64,000 bases of DNA, from NCBI GenBank assembly GCA_964615375.1, contig CAZTOW010000001.1, forward strand, positions 372,001-436,000, read 5' to 3'. This document shows positions 23,766 through 32,800 of the stretch, piece after piece; positions within the stretch are counted from its first letter, which is position 1, and the number at the start of each line of letters is the position of its first letter. The notes under the pieces were generated by a model. That model saw only the letters and a program-made list of their open reading frames with translations, searched no databases and had not been told where the DNA came from. The position numbers and the translations under genes are program-made. This stretch comes from CAZKWG01 sp964615375 (lineage in GTDB: Bacteria; Myxococcota_A; UBA796; CAZKWG01).

Positions 23766-24758
23766 ATGCTCCGCCTCGTTGCCCTCGCCGCCCTGCTGCT
23801 CCTGCCCGGCCTGGTTCGGGCCGCCAGCCTGGAGGCGCGCCGGGAGGCCGCCTGGCGGGCGCACCTCGAGGGGGACGACATCCGCGCGGTGGTGGAGCTC
23901 CAGGACATCCTCTGGAGGACGTCGCGACCACCCCACCTCGGCCGGGTGCGGCGGGCCGCGACCGCGGACCTCACCGCCGTGCTCGCGCTCGGGGCGCTCG
24001 CTGAGGACCCGCTGGGCAGCTTCACACGGCTGCCGCGCCGTGAGCGGCAAGACGCGCTCCTGGATCTCGCCGCCGCGGCGCACGACCTCGGCCAGCCGGG
24101 TCTCGCCGCGGGCGCGGCGCGGGCGGCGGTCGAGGCGGATCCCGACTCCGTCTTCGCGCCGGTCGGCCTCGCGCTCCTGGGCATGGTCCATCGGCAGCAG
24201 GGCGAGCTCGGCATGGCCCTTGCTGCGCTGGAGGAGCGGCGGGCGCGCTTCGGGGTGGGCTCGCGCTGGGCGGCCCAGAGCCCCGCGCACGCGGCGATGG
24301 CGCGGGAGGAGGAGGAGGAGACCACCGCGGAGCTCCGTGAGCTGGCGATGGCGCTGCACTGGGAGGGGCTGCGCGCGCAGGCCCGTGAGTCCAACATCGC
24401 CTGGCAGCGGCGCCCGCCGCGAGAGCCAGATCCGCTCGCTCCGATCATCCTGGACTGCGGCAGCGTGGACCACGCCCCGGTCTACACCACGATCCGCGCC
24501 CAGGCCCGCGGCTTCTACGCCTGCGTAGAGCGGGCGAGGGTCCAGCGCCCCGACCTGCAGGGCACGCTGAGCCTGCGCTTCACGGTGATGCCCGACGGCA
24601 GCATCCGGGACGAGCTGATTCAGTCCGACACGCTGGGTGACGCGGAGGCCGCGGCGTGCGTGCTCGATCGGCTGGGGAAGATCACCTTCCCGCCGATGAC
24701 CCTGTCCCTGCTGATCGTGCGCTTCCCGCTGGTCTTCCCGTTGGAGGCCACGCCCTGA
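23766..24758 (+). CDS. Secreted protein with helical repeats and AgmX/PglI-type C-terminal domain
   Basis: The 330-residue protein has a signal peptide ending near GLVRAA. Residues ~25-220 are Ala/Glu-rich helices that look like TPR-type repeats (LAAGAARAAVEADPDS, LLGMVHRQQGELGMALAALEE). The last ~105 residues fit the AgmX/PglI C-terminal domain of deltaproteobacteria, a TonB-C-like fold: YACVERA, LQGTLSLRFTVMPDGSI, DTLGDAEAAACVLDRL and ITFP. Related proteins in Myxococcus are linked to adventurous gliding and surface machinery, but this one lacks the usual N-terminal FHA or GYF parts. The ATG follows the 43-bp repeat array by about 90 bases and is divergent from the kinase gene. Confidence 0.7.
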   Translation: MLRLVALAALLLLPGLVRAASLEARREAAWRAHLEGDDIRAVVELQDILWRTSRPPHLGRVRRAATADLTAVLALGALAEDPLGSFTRLPRRERQDALLDLAAAAHDLGQPGLAAGAARAAVEADPDSVFAPVGLALLGMVHRQQGELGMALAALEERRARFGVGSRWAAQSPAHAAMAREEEEETTAELRELAMALHWEGLRAQARESNIAWQRRPPREPDPLAPIILDCGSVDHAPVYTTIRAQARGFYACVERARVQRPDLQGTLSLRFTVMPDGSIRDELIQSDTLGDAEAAACVLDRLGKITFPPMTLSLLIVRFPLVFPLEATP

Positions 24759-24821
24759 GGGCGCGTTCGACCGGCGCGTGCCCAGTTTGAACCCCGCGCG
24801 CCGCCGCGCTACCCCTCCCCG

Positions 24822-25895
24822 GTGCCCCCCACCCTCCTGGTCTGCGCCGCCGAGCCCTCCGGAGACCGCCTCGCGGCGGCGCTGGTGCTGGCGCTGCGGG
24901 CGCGGGGGCAGGTCCGGGCGCGCGGGATCGCGGGCCCGTCCATGCGGGCGGCGGGGGTGGAGCCCCTCTTTGAGGCGGAGCGCCTCGGCGTCATGGGGGC
25001 GAGCGAGCTGCTGGGGCGGCTGGGGGCGATCCGGGAGGCGCGGCGGGTGATGCGGCGCGCTCTGGACGAGGGGGCGGCGGCGATGGTCGGCGTGGACTCG
25101 CCGGATCTGCACCTGCCGCTGCTGGCGGAGGCGAAGGCGCGCGGGGTCCCGGCGGTGGGCTACGTGGCGCCTCAGGTCTGGGCCTGGCGGCCGGGGCGCG
25201 CGGCGAAGATCGCCCGCCAGCTCGACCGGCTGCTCTGCCTCTTCCCGTTCGAGCCCCCGCTGTTCCCAGGTCTGGACGCCCGCTTCGTGGGACACCCGGC
25301 GGTGGACCGGGCCCGGCCGCGGGATCCCTCCGCGGTTGACCCTGACCTCTACGCGCTGCTGCCTGGGTCCCGCCCCCAGGAGCTGCGCCGACACCTGCCG
25401 CTCTTCCTGGCCACGGCCGAAGCGCTGCGGGCGCGGGCCGCGCGGGAGGGCCGGTCCCGGCCACGCTTCCGGGCGCTGCTGCCGCCCGAGCTGCGGGCCG
25501 GGGTCCAGCTCCCGCCCGAGATCGAGCTCGCGGACACCCTGGACGCGCTGAGCACGGCCCGGGGCGCGCTCACCAAGAGCGGGACCGTGACCCTGGAGCT
25601 CGCGGTGATGGGCGTCCCGATGGTGGTGGCGCACCGGGTGAGCCCGCTCACCTACGCGCTGGGGCGCCTGCTGATCCGCGGGGTGCGCCACATCGCGCTC
25701 CCCAACATCCTGGCCGAGCGCGCGGGGCTGCCTGCCCCGGTGCCCGAGCAGATCCAGGCGCGTGATCCGGCGCTGCTCGCCGATCTGCTCCTCTCCCTGC
25801 CCGAGCGTCAGAAGATCCCCCTCGAGTCGCTGGGGGCCCCCGGTCAGGCCGAGCGGGCAGCGACGGCGGTGGCCGACCTGCTGGGGCTCGCGTGA
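24822..25895 (+). CDS. lpxB: Lipid-A-disaccharide synthase
   Basis: LpxB (glycosyltransferase family 19) joins lipid X and UDP-2,3-diacylglucosamine to form the lipid A disaccharide at the inner membrane. The 357-residue protein has the family motifs: AAEPSGDRLAA near the start, GVDSPDLHLPL, GYVAPQVWAWRPGRA, LFPFEPPLF, LLPGSRPQEL, TKSGTVTLELAVMGVPMVV and PNILAER. It is slightly short for the family (about 380). The GTG start follows TTGAAC-N17-TACCCC with only six bases after the -10, so it may be leaderless. It heads an overlapping run of four genes with the GT-C, MopE-type lipoprotein and msbA genes. Confidence 0.95.
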   Translation: MPPTLLVCAAEPSGDRLAAALVLALRARGQVRARGIAGPSMRAAGVEPLFEAERLGVMGASELLGRLGAIREARRVMRRALDEGAAAMVGVDSPDLHLPLLAEAKARGVPAVGYVAPQVWAWRPGRAAKIARQLDRLLCLFPFEPPLFPGLDARFVGHPAVDRARPRDPSAVDPDLYALLPGSRPQELRRHLPLFLATAEALRARAAREGRSRPRFRALLPPELRAGVQLPPEIELADTLDALSTARGALTKSGTVTLELAVMGVPMVVAHRVSPLTYALGRLLIRGVRHIALPNILAERAGLPAPVPEQIQARDPALLADLLLSLPERQKIPLESLGAPGQAERAATAVADLLGLA

Positions 25896-27076
25896 GCCGG
25901 CGTCGCGAGCTCGCCCTGCTGTGGGGGATCGCCGCGGTCTCGGTCCTCAGCAGGAGCTTCGTAGCCTCCAGGCTGGAGCTCTCCGACCAGGAGGCGCTGC
26001 TGTGGGCGCGTAGCGTGGCCTGGCCGGGGGCGGCGCCGCCGATCCTGCCCGGCGCGCTGGTCGAGCTGGGGACGGCCAGCCTGGGCCAGACCGAGCTGGG
26101 GGTGCGGCTGCCCGGCATCCTGCTGAGCACGGCGGTCATGCTGCTGGTGGCGGCCCCGGCCCGGGAGCGGGTGCTGACCATGCTGATCCTGGCCTCCATG
26201 CCGCTCTTCGCGGTCGGCGGCCTCTTCGCCTCGCCGGAGCTCTACCTGGGCTCGGCTCTCGCCCTGGTGCTGCTGGCGGCGGCGCGCGAGCGCTGGGGCT
26301 TCGCCGGCCTGGGCGCGCTGGCGGCCCTGCTCTGCGTCCCGCGGGACGGGAGCCCCTTCCCCACCGGGCCGGACCCTGCGGCGCTGGCGGTCTCGGCGCT
26401 GTTCTGGGTCACGCCGGTGCTGCTGGGCGCGGGGCTCGCCTGGTGGGCGCGGCGGGGGAAGGGAGACCCGACGGATCGCGCGCTGTGGTGGGGCTCCTGG
26501 CCCCTGCTGATCCCGGCGATCTGGGGCTGGCCGACCGCGGGCGGGGCGGCCTGGGTGGGGGTGGCCCTCGGCCTGGGGCGCGCGGGGGGCCGGCTCTCGC
26601 GGGCGGGCTGGATGGGGTCGGGCGTGGCCGGCTTCATCAGCCTCGCCATGCTGATCCACCTGCTGAACCCGCTGGTGGATCTCTCGGGGGATCCGCGGGT
26701 TCAGCTGGCCGGGGGGCGGGTGCTGGCCAGCTCGGTCTCGGCCTGGGGGGCGCCGCTGGTGCTCACCGAGGAGCGGGCGGACGCGGCGCTGCTGCGCTTC
26801 TACGGCGTCCCCCAGGTCTACGCGCTCGAGGACGCCGGGCGCATGGTGGAGCGCGCCGAGCAGGCCCTGGTCGTCCGCCCCTGGCGCGGGGGCGCGGAGC
26901 TGGGTCTGCTGCGCGAGGGCTTCGACACGGACGGGCCCAACGACGTCGCCGCCTACATCGACACCACCGATCCGCTCACGCCGCGGCTGGCGGCGCGCTG
27001 GCAGGTCTACGAAGTCCACCGCGCCCAGACTCGAGGATCCAGTGTATCCTCTCCGGCGGAGGAGCCCCCGAGATGA
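25892..27076 (+). CDS. GT-C (ArnT/PMT-like) membrane glycosyltransferase
   Basis: The 394-residue protein starts at GTG 25892, overlapping the lpxB stop by four bases (GTGA). It has about nine hydrophobic segments. The loop after the first helix carries LSDQEALLWARSVAW, an acidic motif placed as in ArnT/PMT (GT39/GT83) enzymes, and ELGVRLPGILLSTAVMLLV matches the RLP motif that follows in that family. It is shorter than ArnT (about 550), mainly in the C-terminal periplasmic domain. Its place between lpxB and msbA suggests it adds a sugar to lipid A or its core on the outer face of the inner membrane. Substrate unknown. Confidence 0.7.
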   Translation: MSRRRELALLWGIAAVSVLSRSFVASRLELSDQEALLWARSVAWPGAAPPILPGALVELGTASLGQTELGVRLPGILLSTAVMLLVAAPARERVLTMLILASMPLFAVGGLFASPELYLGSALALVLLAAARERWGFAGLGALAALLCVPRDGSPFPTGPDPAALAVSALFWVTPVLLGAGLAWWARRGKGDPTDRALWWGSWPLLIPAIWGWPTAGGAAWVGVALGLGRAGGRLSRAGWMGSGVAGFISLAMLIHLLNPLVDLSGDPRVQLAGGRVLASSVSAWGAPLVLTEERADAALLRFYGVPQVYALEDAGRMVERAEQALVVRPWRGGAELGLLREGFDTDGPNDVAAYIDTTDPLTPRLAARWQVYEVHRAQTRGSSVSSPAEEPPR

Positions 27077-28119
27077 ACGCTCGCCCCGCCCTGATCGGCT
27101 TCCTGCTGTGCGCCTGCGTCAACGACTCCAAGTTCACCCAGTCCGCGCAGTGTGACGGCGCGCTGCAGCCCTCCGAGGACGTGGTCGACGAGCCCTTCGA
27201 TCGGGACGGGGACGGCTACTTCGACGCCTCGAACCCGAAGTGTCAGGAGACCTACGACGCGAGCGTGCTGGACTGCGACGACGCCAACCCGAACGTGAAC
27301 CCCGGCACCGTCGAGGCGACCTGCAACGGGCTCGACGACGACTGCGACGAGGCCACCGTGGACGACGCGGACGTGGACGAGGACCGCTTCACCGCTTGCG
27401 AGGACTGCGACGACAACGACGCGAGCGTGAACCCCGCCCAGAGCGAGGTGGAGTGCAACGGCATCGACGACGACTGCGACGAGACCACCGACGACGGGCC
27501 GGACGTGGACAACGACGGCTACAACGCCTGCGCGGACTGCGACGACACCCAGCCCGACATCAACCCCGGCGCCACCGAGGAGGAGTGCAACGGCTACGAC
27601 GACGACTGCAACGAGGTGACCACCGACGGGGACGACTTCGACGGTGACACCTGGACCTCCTGCGATGACTGCGACGACCGCGACGAGGACATCAACCCCG
27701 GCTCCGACGAGGTCTGCGACGACGGCATCGACAACGACTGCGACCTGGAGACGGACGAGAGCTGCGACAGCGACTACTCCGGCACCTGGGCCCTGGACGA
27801 CCGCGTGCGGTACCAGTGCGCCTACGGCCTGGTCAGCATCAACTTCGACGAGGTCTTCATCGTCGATGAGAACCCCGATCTGACGATCGCGCCTACCGGG
27901 TCGGGCTCGCAGCCGGGTACGATGACGGGCAGCTTCACCACCAGCACCACCTTCGAGGTGGGGCGCACCATCACCGGCGGCTGCGACGAGGTCTACGCCT
28001 TGAGCGGGACGTTCACCGACGAGAACACGTTCACGGCGACGTTCACCGCCTCCTTCGTGGGCGGATCGGCCTGCTTTGACTGCTCGGATCAAACCTGGAC
28101 CGTGACCGGCACGCGCTGA
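27073..28119 (+). CDS. MopE-type metal-binding repeat lipoprotein within the lipid A operon
   Basis: The 348-residue protein starts at ATG 27073 with GGAGGAG before it and overlaps the previous stop by four bases. The lipobox is LCAC (Cys15). Residues ~35-235 contain about six Cys/Asp repeats of the Cu_bind_MopE type (DCDDANPNVNPG, CNGLDDDCDE, CEDCDDNDASVNPA). The founding protein, MopE of Methylococcus, is a surface copper-binding protein. Residues ~236-348 form a beta-rich domain with a few Cys (YSGTWALDDRVRYQC, FDCSDQTW). Its tight overlap with the GT-C and msbA genes suggests a function linked to lipid A or the outer membrane, though chance placement cannot be excluded. Confidence 0.75.
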   Translation: MNARPALIGFLLCACVNDSKFTQSAQCDGALQPSEDVVDEPFDRDGDGYFDASNPKCQETYDASVLDCDDANPNVNPGTVEATCNGLDDDCDEATVDDADVDEDRFTACEDCDDNDASVNPAQSEVECNGIDDDCDETTDDGPDVDNDGYNACADCDDTQPDINPGATEEECNGYDDDCNEVTTDGDDFDGDTWTSCDDCDDRDEDINPGSDEVCDDGIDNDCDLETDESCDSDYSGTWALDDRVRYQCAYGLVSINFDEVFIVDENPDLTIAPTGSGSQPGTMTGSFTTSTTFEVGRTITGGCDEVYALSGTFTDENTFTATFTASFVGGSACFDCSDQTWTVTGTR

Positions 28120-29837
28120 TCGCCCGACGCCTGCTCGGGTATTTCCGGCCGCACCGGGGCGCGCTCCTCGGGGCGCTGCTGCTCATGACCCTGCAGGCGG
28201 CGGTGCCGGGCGCGCTGGTCTTCCTGGTCCAGCGGGTGCTGGACGACGTGCTCATCGCCCGGGACGCGGTGCTGCTGGGGCTCATGCCGCTGCTGGTGGT
28301 GGGGCTCTACCTGCTGGGCGGGGCGCTCACGGTGGGGCGGGGCTACCTGACGCGCTCGGTCGCGCTGGACGTGATCGCCCGCCTCCGCCGCGAGCTCTAC
28401 GCGAGCCTGCTGCGTCAGGACATGGCCTGGCACCAGCGGCACCCGCCGGGCGAGCTGCTGAGCCGGCTGACCAGCGACGCCGCCAGCGTGCAGTACGCGG
28501 TGAGCGGGGTGGTGACCGCCATCCAGAAGCCCGCCACGCTGCTGGTGCTGGTGGGCAGCGCGCTGTGGCTCAACGCCGAGCTCGCCGGGGTGGCGCTGAT
28601 CCTGCTGCCGCTGGTGGGCTGGCCCATCGCGCGCTTCGGCGCCCGGCTCCGCGAGGCCGCGCGCGGCTCCAATGACAACCTCGCCCGGCTCTCGGCGCTG
28701 GCCCAGGAGAGCCTGTCCGGCGTGCGCACGGTGGCGGCCTTCGGAGCGGAAGACGTCCTGGAGCGGCGCTTCCAGGAGCTGAACGAGGAGCAGCGCCGCC
28801 TCAGCGCGCGGGCCTCCCTGGCCCAGCTCCTGCCCGGGCCCATCATCGAGCTCGTCGCGGCGGTGGGCGTGGGCGCCGTCATCTGGGTGGGCGGGCGGCA
28901 GGTCTTCGACGACCGGCTCAGCCCCGGCGCGCTCATCGCCTTCCTCATCGCGCTGGGGCTGCTGAACGACCCGCTCAAGGGCATCGCCCAGATCTACAGC
29001 CTGCTCCAGCGCGCCCTGGTGAGCGCGGAGTCCATCTTCAGCCTGCTGGACGCGCGCCCGGCGGTCCGCGACGAGGGCCGGGTGGCGCTGGAGGCCCGGG
29101 AGGTCAGCATCACCCTGGAGGACCTGAGCTTCGCCTACCCCTCCCGCCCGGGGGAGCCCTCCGCGCCCGTCCTTCAGGGGCTCACGCTCACGCTCCCCGC
29201 CGGGAGGATGGTCGCCGTCGTGGGGGCGAGCGGGGCGGGCAAGAGCACGCTGGGGAGCCTGCTCTCGCGCTTCCATGACCCGAGCGGCGGGCGCGTCCTG
29301 TTCAACGGCCGCGACGCGCGTGAGTACACGCTGGCCTCGCTGCGCCGCCACGTCGCGGTGGTCTCCCAGGACAGCTTCCTCTTCGACGACACCATCCGGG
29401 CGAACATCACGCTGGGGCGGCCGTCCAGCGAGGCCGAGCTGCGCGCGGCGGCGGAGGCGGCCAACGCCGCGGCCTTCATCGAGGCCCTGCCCCAGGGCTA
29501 CGACACGCGCATCGACACGCTGGGGCAGCGGCTCTCCGGCGGCCAGCGCCAGCGCATCTGCGTGGCCCGCGCCCTGCTGCGGGACGCCCCCGTGCTGGTG
29601 CTGGACGAGGCCACCAGCGCCCTGGACGCGGAGAGCGAGGCCGCGGTGCAGGAGGCGCTGACCCGCCTGATGCGCGGGAGGACGGTGCTGGCCATCGCCC
29701 ACCGGCTGTCGACCATCCGCGACGCCGACGAGATCCTGGTGCTGGAGGGGGGCCGGGTGGTGGAGCGGGGCGCGCACGCCGAGCTCCTGGCGGCGGGCGG
29801 GGCCTACGCCCGGCTGGTGCGCCGGCAGGAGGGTTGA
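28116..29837 (+). CDS. msbA: Lipid A export ATP-binding/permease protein MsbA
   Basis: This is a half-size ABC exporter with an N-terminal six-helix membrane domain (~1-315) and a C-terminal ATPase. Walker A is GASGAGKST, the signature LSGGQRQR and Walker B VLVLDEATSALD. MsbA flips lipid A-core across the inner membrane, which fits the lpxB neighbourhood. The first in-frame ATG is at 28185, but the 23 codons before it read as a normal MsbA N-terminus (IARRLLGYFRPHRGALL). The best start is therefore CTG at 28116, which overlaps the lipoprotein stop as CTGA, like the other overlaps in this operon. That gives 573 residues, the normal family length. Confidence 0.88.
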   Translation: MIARRLLGYFRPHRGALLGALLLMTLQAAVPGALVFLVQRVLDDVLIARDAVLLGLMPLLVVGLYLLGGALTVGRGYLTRSVALDVIARLRRELYASLLRQDMAWHQRHPPGELLSRLTSDAASVQYAVSGVVTAIQKPATLLVLVGSALWLNAELAGVALILLPLVGWPIARFGARLREAARGSNDNLARLSALAQESLSGVRTVAAFGAEDVLERRFQELNEEQRRLSARASLAQLLPGPIIELVAAVGVGAVIWVGGRQVFDDRLSPGALIAFLIALGLLNDPLKGIAQIYSLLQRALVSAESIFSLLDARPAVRDEGRVALEAREVSITLEDLSFAYPSRPGEPSAPVLQGLTLTLPAGRMVAVVGASGAGKSTLGSLLSRFHDPSGGRVLFNGRDAREYTLASLRRHVAVVSQDSFLFDDTIRANITLGRPSSEAELRAAAEAANAAAFIEALPQGYDTRIDTLGQRLSGGQRQRICVARALLRDAPVLVLDEATSALDAESEAAVQEALTRLMRGRTVLAIAHRLSTIRDADEILVLEGGRVVERGAHAELLAAGGAYARLVRRQEG

Positions 29838-29861
29838 CCGCTCGCGCCCAGGCTCCATACT
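29834..29861 (+). promoter_or_regulatory. Sigma-70 type promoter for the CotH/lamin-tail gene
   Basis: TTGACC (29834-29839, overlapping the msbA stop) and CATACT (29856-29861) are spaced by 16 bases. This is a good vegetative promoter in otherwise GC-rich DNA, and it lies 21 bases before the ATG at 29883. It implies that the next gene is transcribed apart from the lipid A operon. Confidence 0.5.
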
Positions 29862-29882
29862 GGTCTCCCACGGGAGCCTGCC

Positions 29883-32800
29883 ATGCCCGCCGAAGCCCGC
29901 CACGCCGGACCCCTCGCCGGGCCCGCCCGCGCCCTGCTCCTCCTGCTCGCCGCCTGCGGGGGCGACGTCGTCCAGAAGGACGCCACGGAGACCGGGCCGG
30001 GTCCGGGAGATAGCACCGCCGACGACACCGCGGACGACACCACGGACGACACCACCGGCGGTGTCGAGCGCGTCCCCGGCCACACCGATCCCTGGCTCCG
30101 CGACGAGGAGCGCGCCCCGGGCTCGGTCACGTTGACCGAGATCCTCTACGACCACCCCGAGAGCGCGCGGCTGGAGTGGGTGGAGCTCCACAACCCGTTC
30201 GCCTACGCGATGGACCTCTCCGGCTGGTCGCTCCAGGGGGGCGTCTCCTACACCTTCGCCGAGGGCACGATCCTGGAGGCCGGGGGCTATCTGGTCGTGG
30301 CCGCCGACCCCTCGCTGCTGGCGGTGGACGCCTACGGGCCCTATGAGGGCTCGCTCTCCGACAGCGGGGAGCGGGTGGAGCTGTACAGCAACGGCGGGCG
30401 CCGGATGGACATGGTGGCCTACGGGCAGGACGAGCCCTGGCCCGCGCAGGCGGACGGCTCCGGGCTCTCGCTGGCCAAGGTCCACCCTACGGACGCGAGC
30501 GACCACGCCGAGAATTGGAGCTTCAGCGCCCAGCTCGGCGGGACCCCGGGCGAGGCCAACGGGATCGACCCGCTCACCCCGCCGGTGACGGTGGACCTGA
30601 TCGCGCTGGACGCCACCTGGACCTACGACGAGGGCGGCGCCTACCCGGACGCGGGCTGGGCCGACGCCGACTACGACGACAGCGGCTGGGCCTCGGGCGA
30701 GGCGCCGCTCTATGCCGGGGAGCCCGTGTCGGCCGCCCTGGCGACCGTGCGCGTGACGGCCGACAACTACTATGGGTTGTACCTGGGCGAGGCCGACGGC
30801 ACCAACCTGCGCCTCGTCGCCGAGGACGAGGACGGGGACTGGACCAGCGTGGAGAGCTACGAGGCCGAGCTGAGCGCGCTGGACCACCTGTACGTGGCGG
30901 CCTGGGAGGCGCCCGGGAGCTACGGCGGGCCCCAGATGGTCATCGCCGAGGTGGAGGTGGACGACGAGATCGTGGGCACCAGCGCCGTGGACTTCGAGTG
31001 GGTGCTGGGCCCGGAGGATGGCTGCCCGGGGACCACGCCGCCGGACCCGGTGCCCGACGAGGACGAGCTGCTGGACCTGCTGAGCGGGACCTGGGAGCTG
31101 CCCGCCGTCGAGGCCGACCCCGACTCGGACCCCTGGGGCTGGGCGCTCTCCTCCTCCTTCGACCCGGCCACGCAGTACATCTGGGTGGACACCTTTGGCG
31201 AGACCTCCGTGACCAACACGGAGAACACCTACGCCCTCTTCCGCTCCGTCGATCCCGTGCTGGGCGGGGGCGGCACCACCGAGCTCGCGGGCGGCGTGGT
31301 GACGACCCTCTTCCGGGCGCGCTTCACCCTGGACGCCGACCCCTCGGCCACCGAGCTCTTCGCCGACTGTGAGATCGACGACGGGGCGGTGTTCTACCTG
31401 AACGGGGTCGAGGTGGCGCGCCACAACCTGCCGGACGGGGCCATCGACGCGGACACGCTGGCCAGTGCGGCGGTGGACGAGGACCCGGCGGTCTCGCTGG
31501 AGCTGTCCTCAGGGGCGCTGGTGCGCGGGGAGAACGTGCTGGCCGTGGAGGTCCACCAGGCCGAGGCCGATGACCCCGACATGCTCTTCGGCTGCGCGCT
31601 CAGCGCCCGCGTCACCGCCTCTGTGGCCGAGCCCACCCTGGCCCTCCACGAGGTCTCCGGGGCCTTCGCCGAGGACCCCTGGGTGGAGCTGGCCAACGAC
31701 AGCGCGCTCGATCAGGAGCTCGGCGGCCTCATCCTGGCCTCGTCCGCGGGCGACGAGCTCAGCCTCCCCGCGGGCACGCTCCCCGCGGGCGAGCTCACCG
31801 TGGTCGAGGGCCTGGACCTGGGCGCCGGGGACATGCTCTACCTGTACGCGGCCGACCGGAGCGTGCTGCTGGACGCCGTGCGGATCTCCGCCCGGACGCG
31901 AGGCCGGGACGAGGAGGGCGCCTGGCGCTACCCCTCGGAGGACAGCCCGGGTGAGCCCAACGTGATCACGCGAACCCAGGACGTGGTCATCTCCGAGATC
32001 CTCTATCACCGCGCGCCGCTCTCCACGGACGACGGCTACGCCGAGCGCCCCGAGGAGTGGATCGAGCTCTACAACCGGGGCTCGGAGCCCGTGGACCTGA
32101 GCGGCTGGCAGCTCGTGGACGGCGTGGCCTTCGACTTCCCCGAGGGCACCCTCCTGGGGCCGGACGCCCGGCTGGTCGTCTCCAACGACGCGGACGCCCT
32201 GCGCGCGCTCTACCCCGAGGTGGAGATCCTGGGCGACTTCACCGGCGCGCTCGGCGACGCGGGCGACCGGATCCTGCTGCTGGACGCGAGCGGCAACCCG
32301 GCGGACGAGGTGCGCTACCACGACGGCGGGCGCTGGCCGGAGGCGGCGGACGGCGGGGGCTCCAGCCTGGAGCTGATGGACCCCTGGGCCAACAACGCCG
32401 TCGCCGAGAGCTGGGCGGCCAGCGATGAGCAGGCGCGCACGCGCTGGGTCACCTATGAGATCGAGGGCGCGGCCGACCCGAGCGCGGTGGGGCCGGACGG
32501 CACCTGGGACGAATTCGTGATGGGCCTGCTGGACGCGGGCGAGGTGCTCCTCGACGACCTGAGCGTGGTGGAGGACCCCGACGGCTCAGCCGTCGAGGTG
32601 CTCCAGAACGGGTCCTTCGAGGACACCGAGCACTGGCGCCCGCTGGGCACGCACCGCCACAGCGAGGTGATCGCCGACCCCGACGACCCCGACAACAGCG
32701 TGCTGCGCCTCGTCGCTACCGGGCCCACCGAGCACATGCACAACCACGCCGAGACCACGCTGACCCGGCCCGTGCGCTCCACGGACTACCGGATCACGTT

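Noticed and set aside
23219..24758. Open frames running through the 43-bp array and the N gap
   Set aside because: The unit is not a multiple of three and the frames exist in all phases; N bases were read as unknown residues. The real gene starts at 23766 with a signal peptide.
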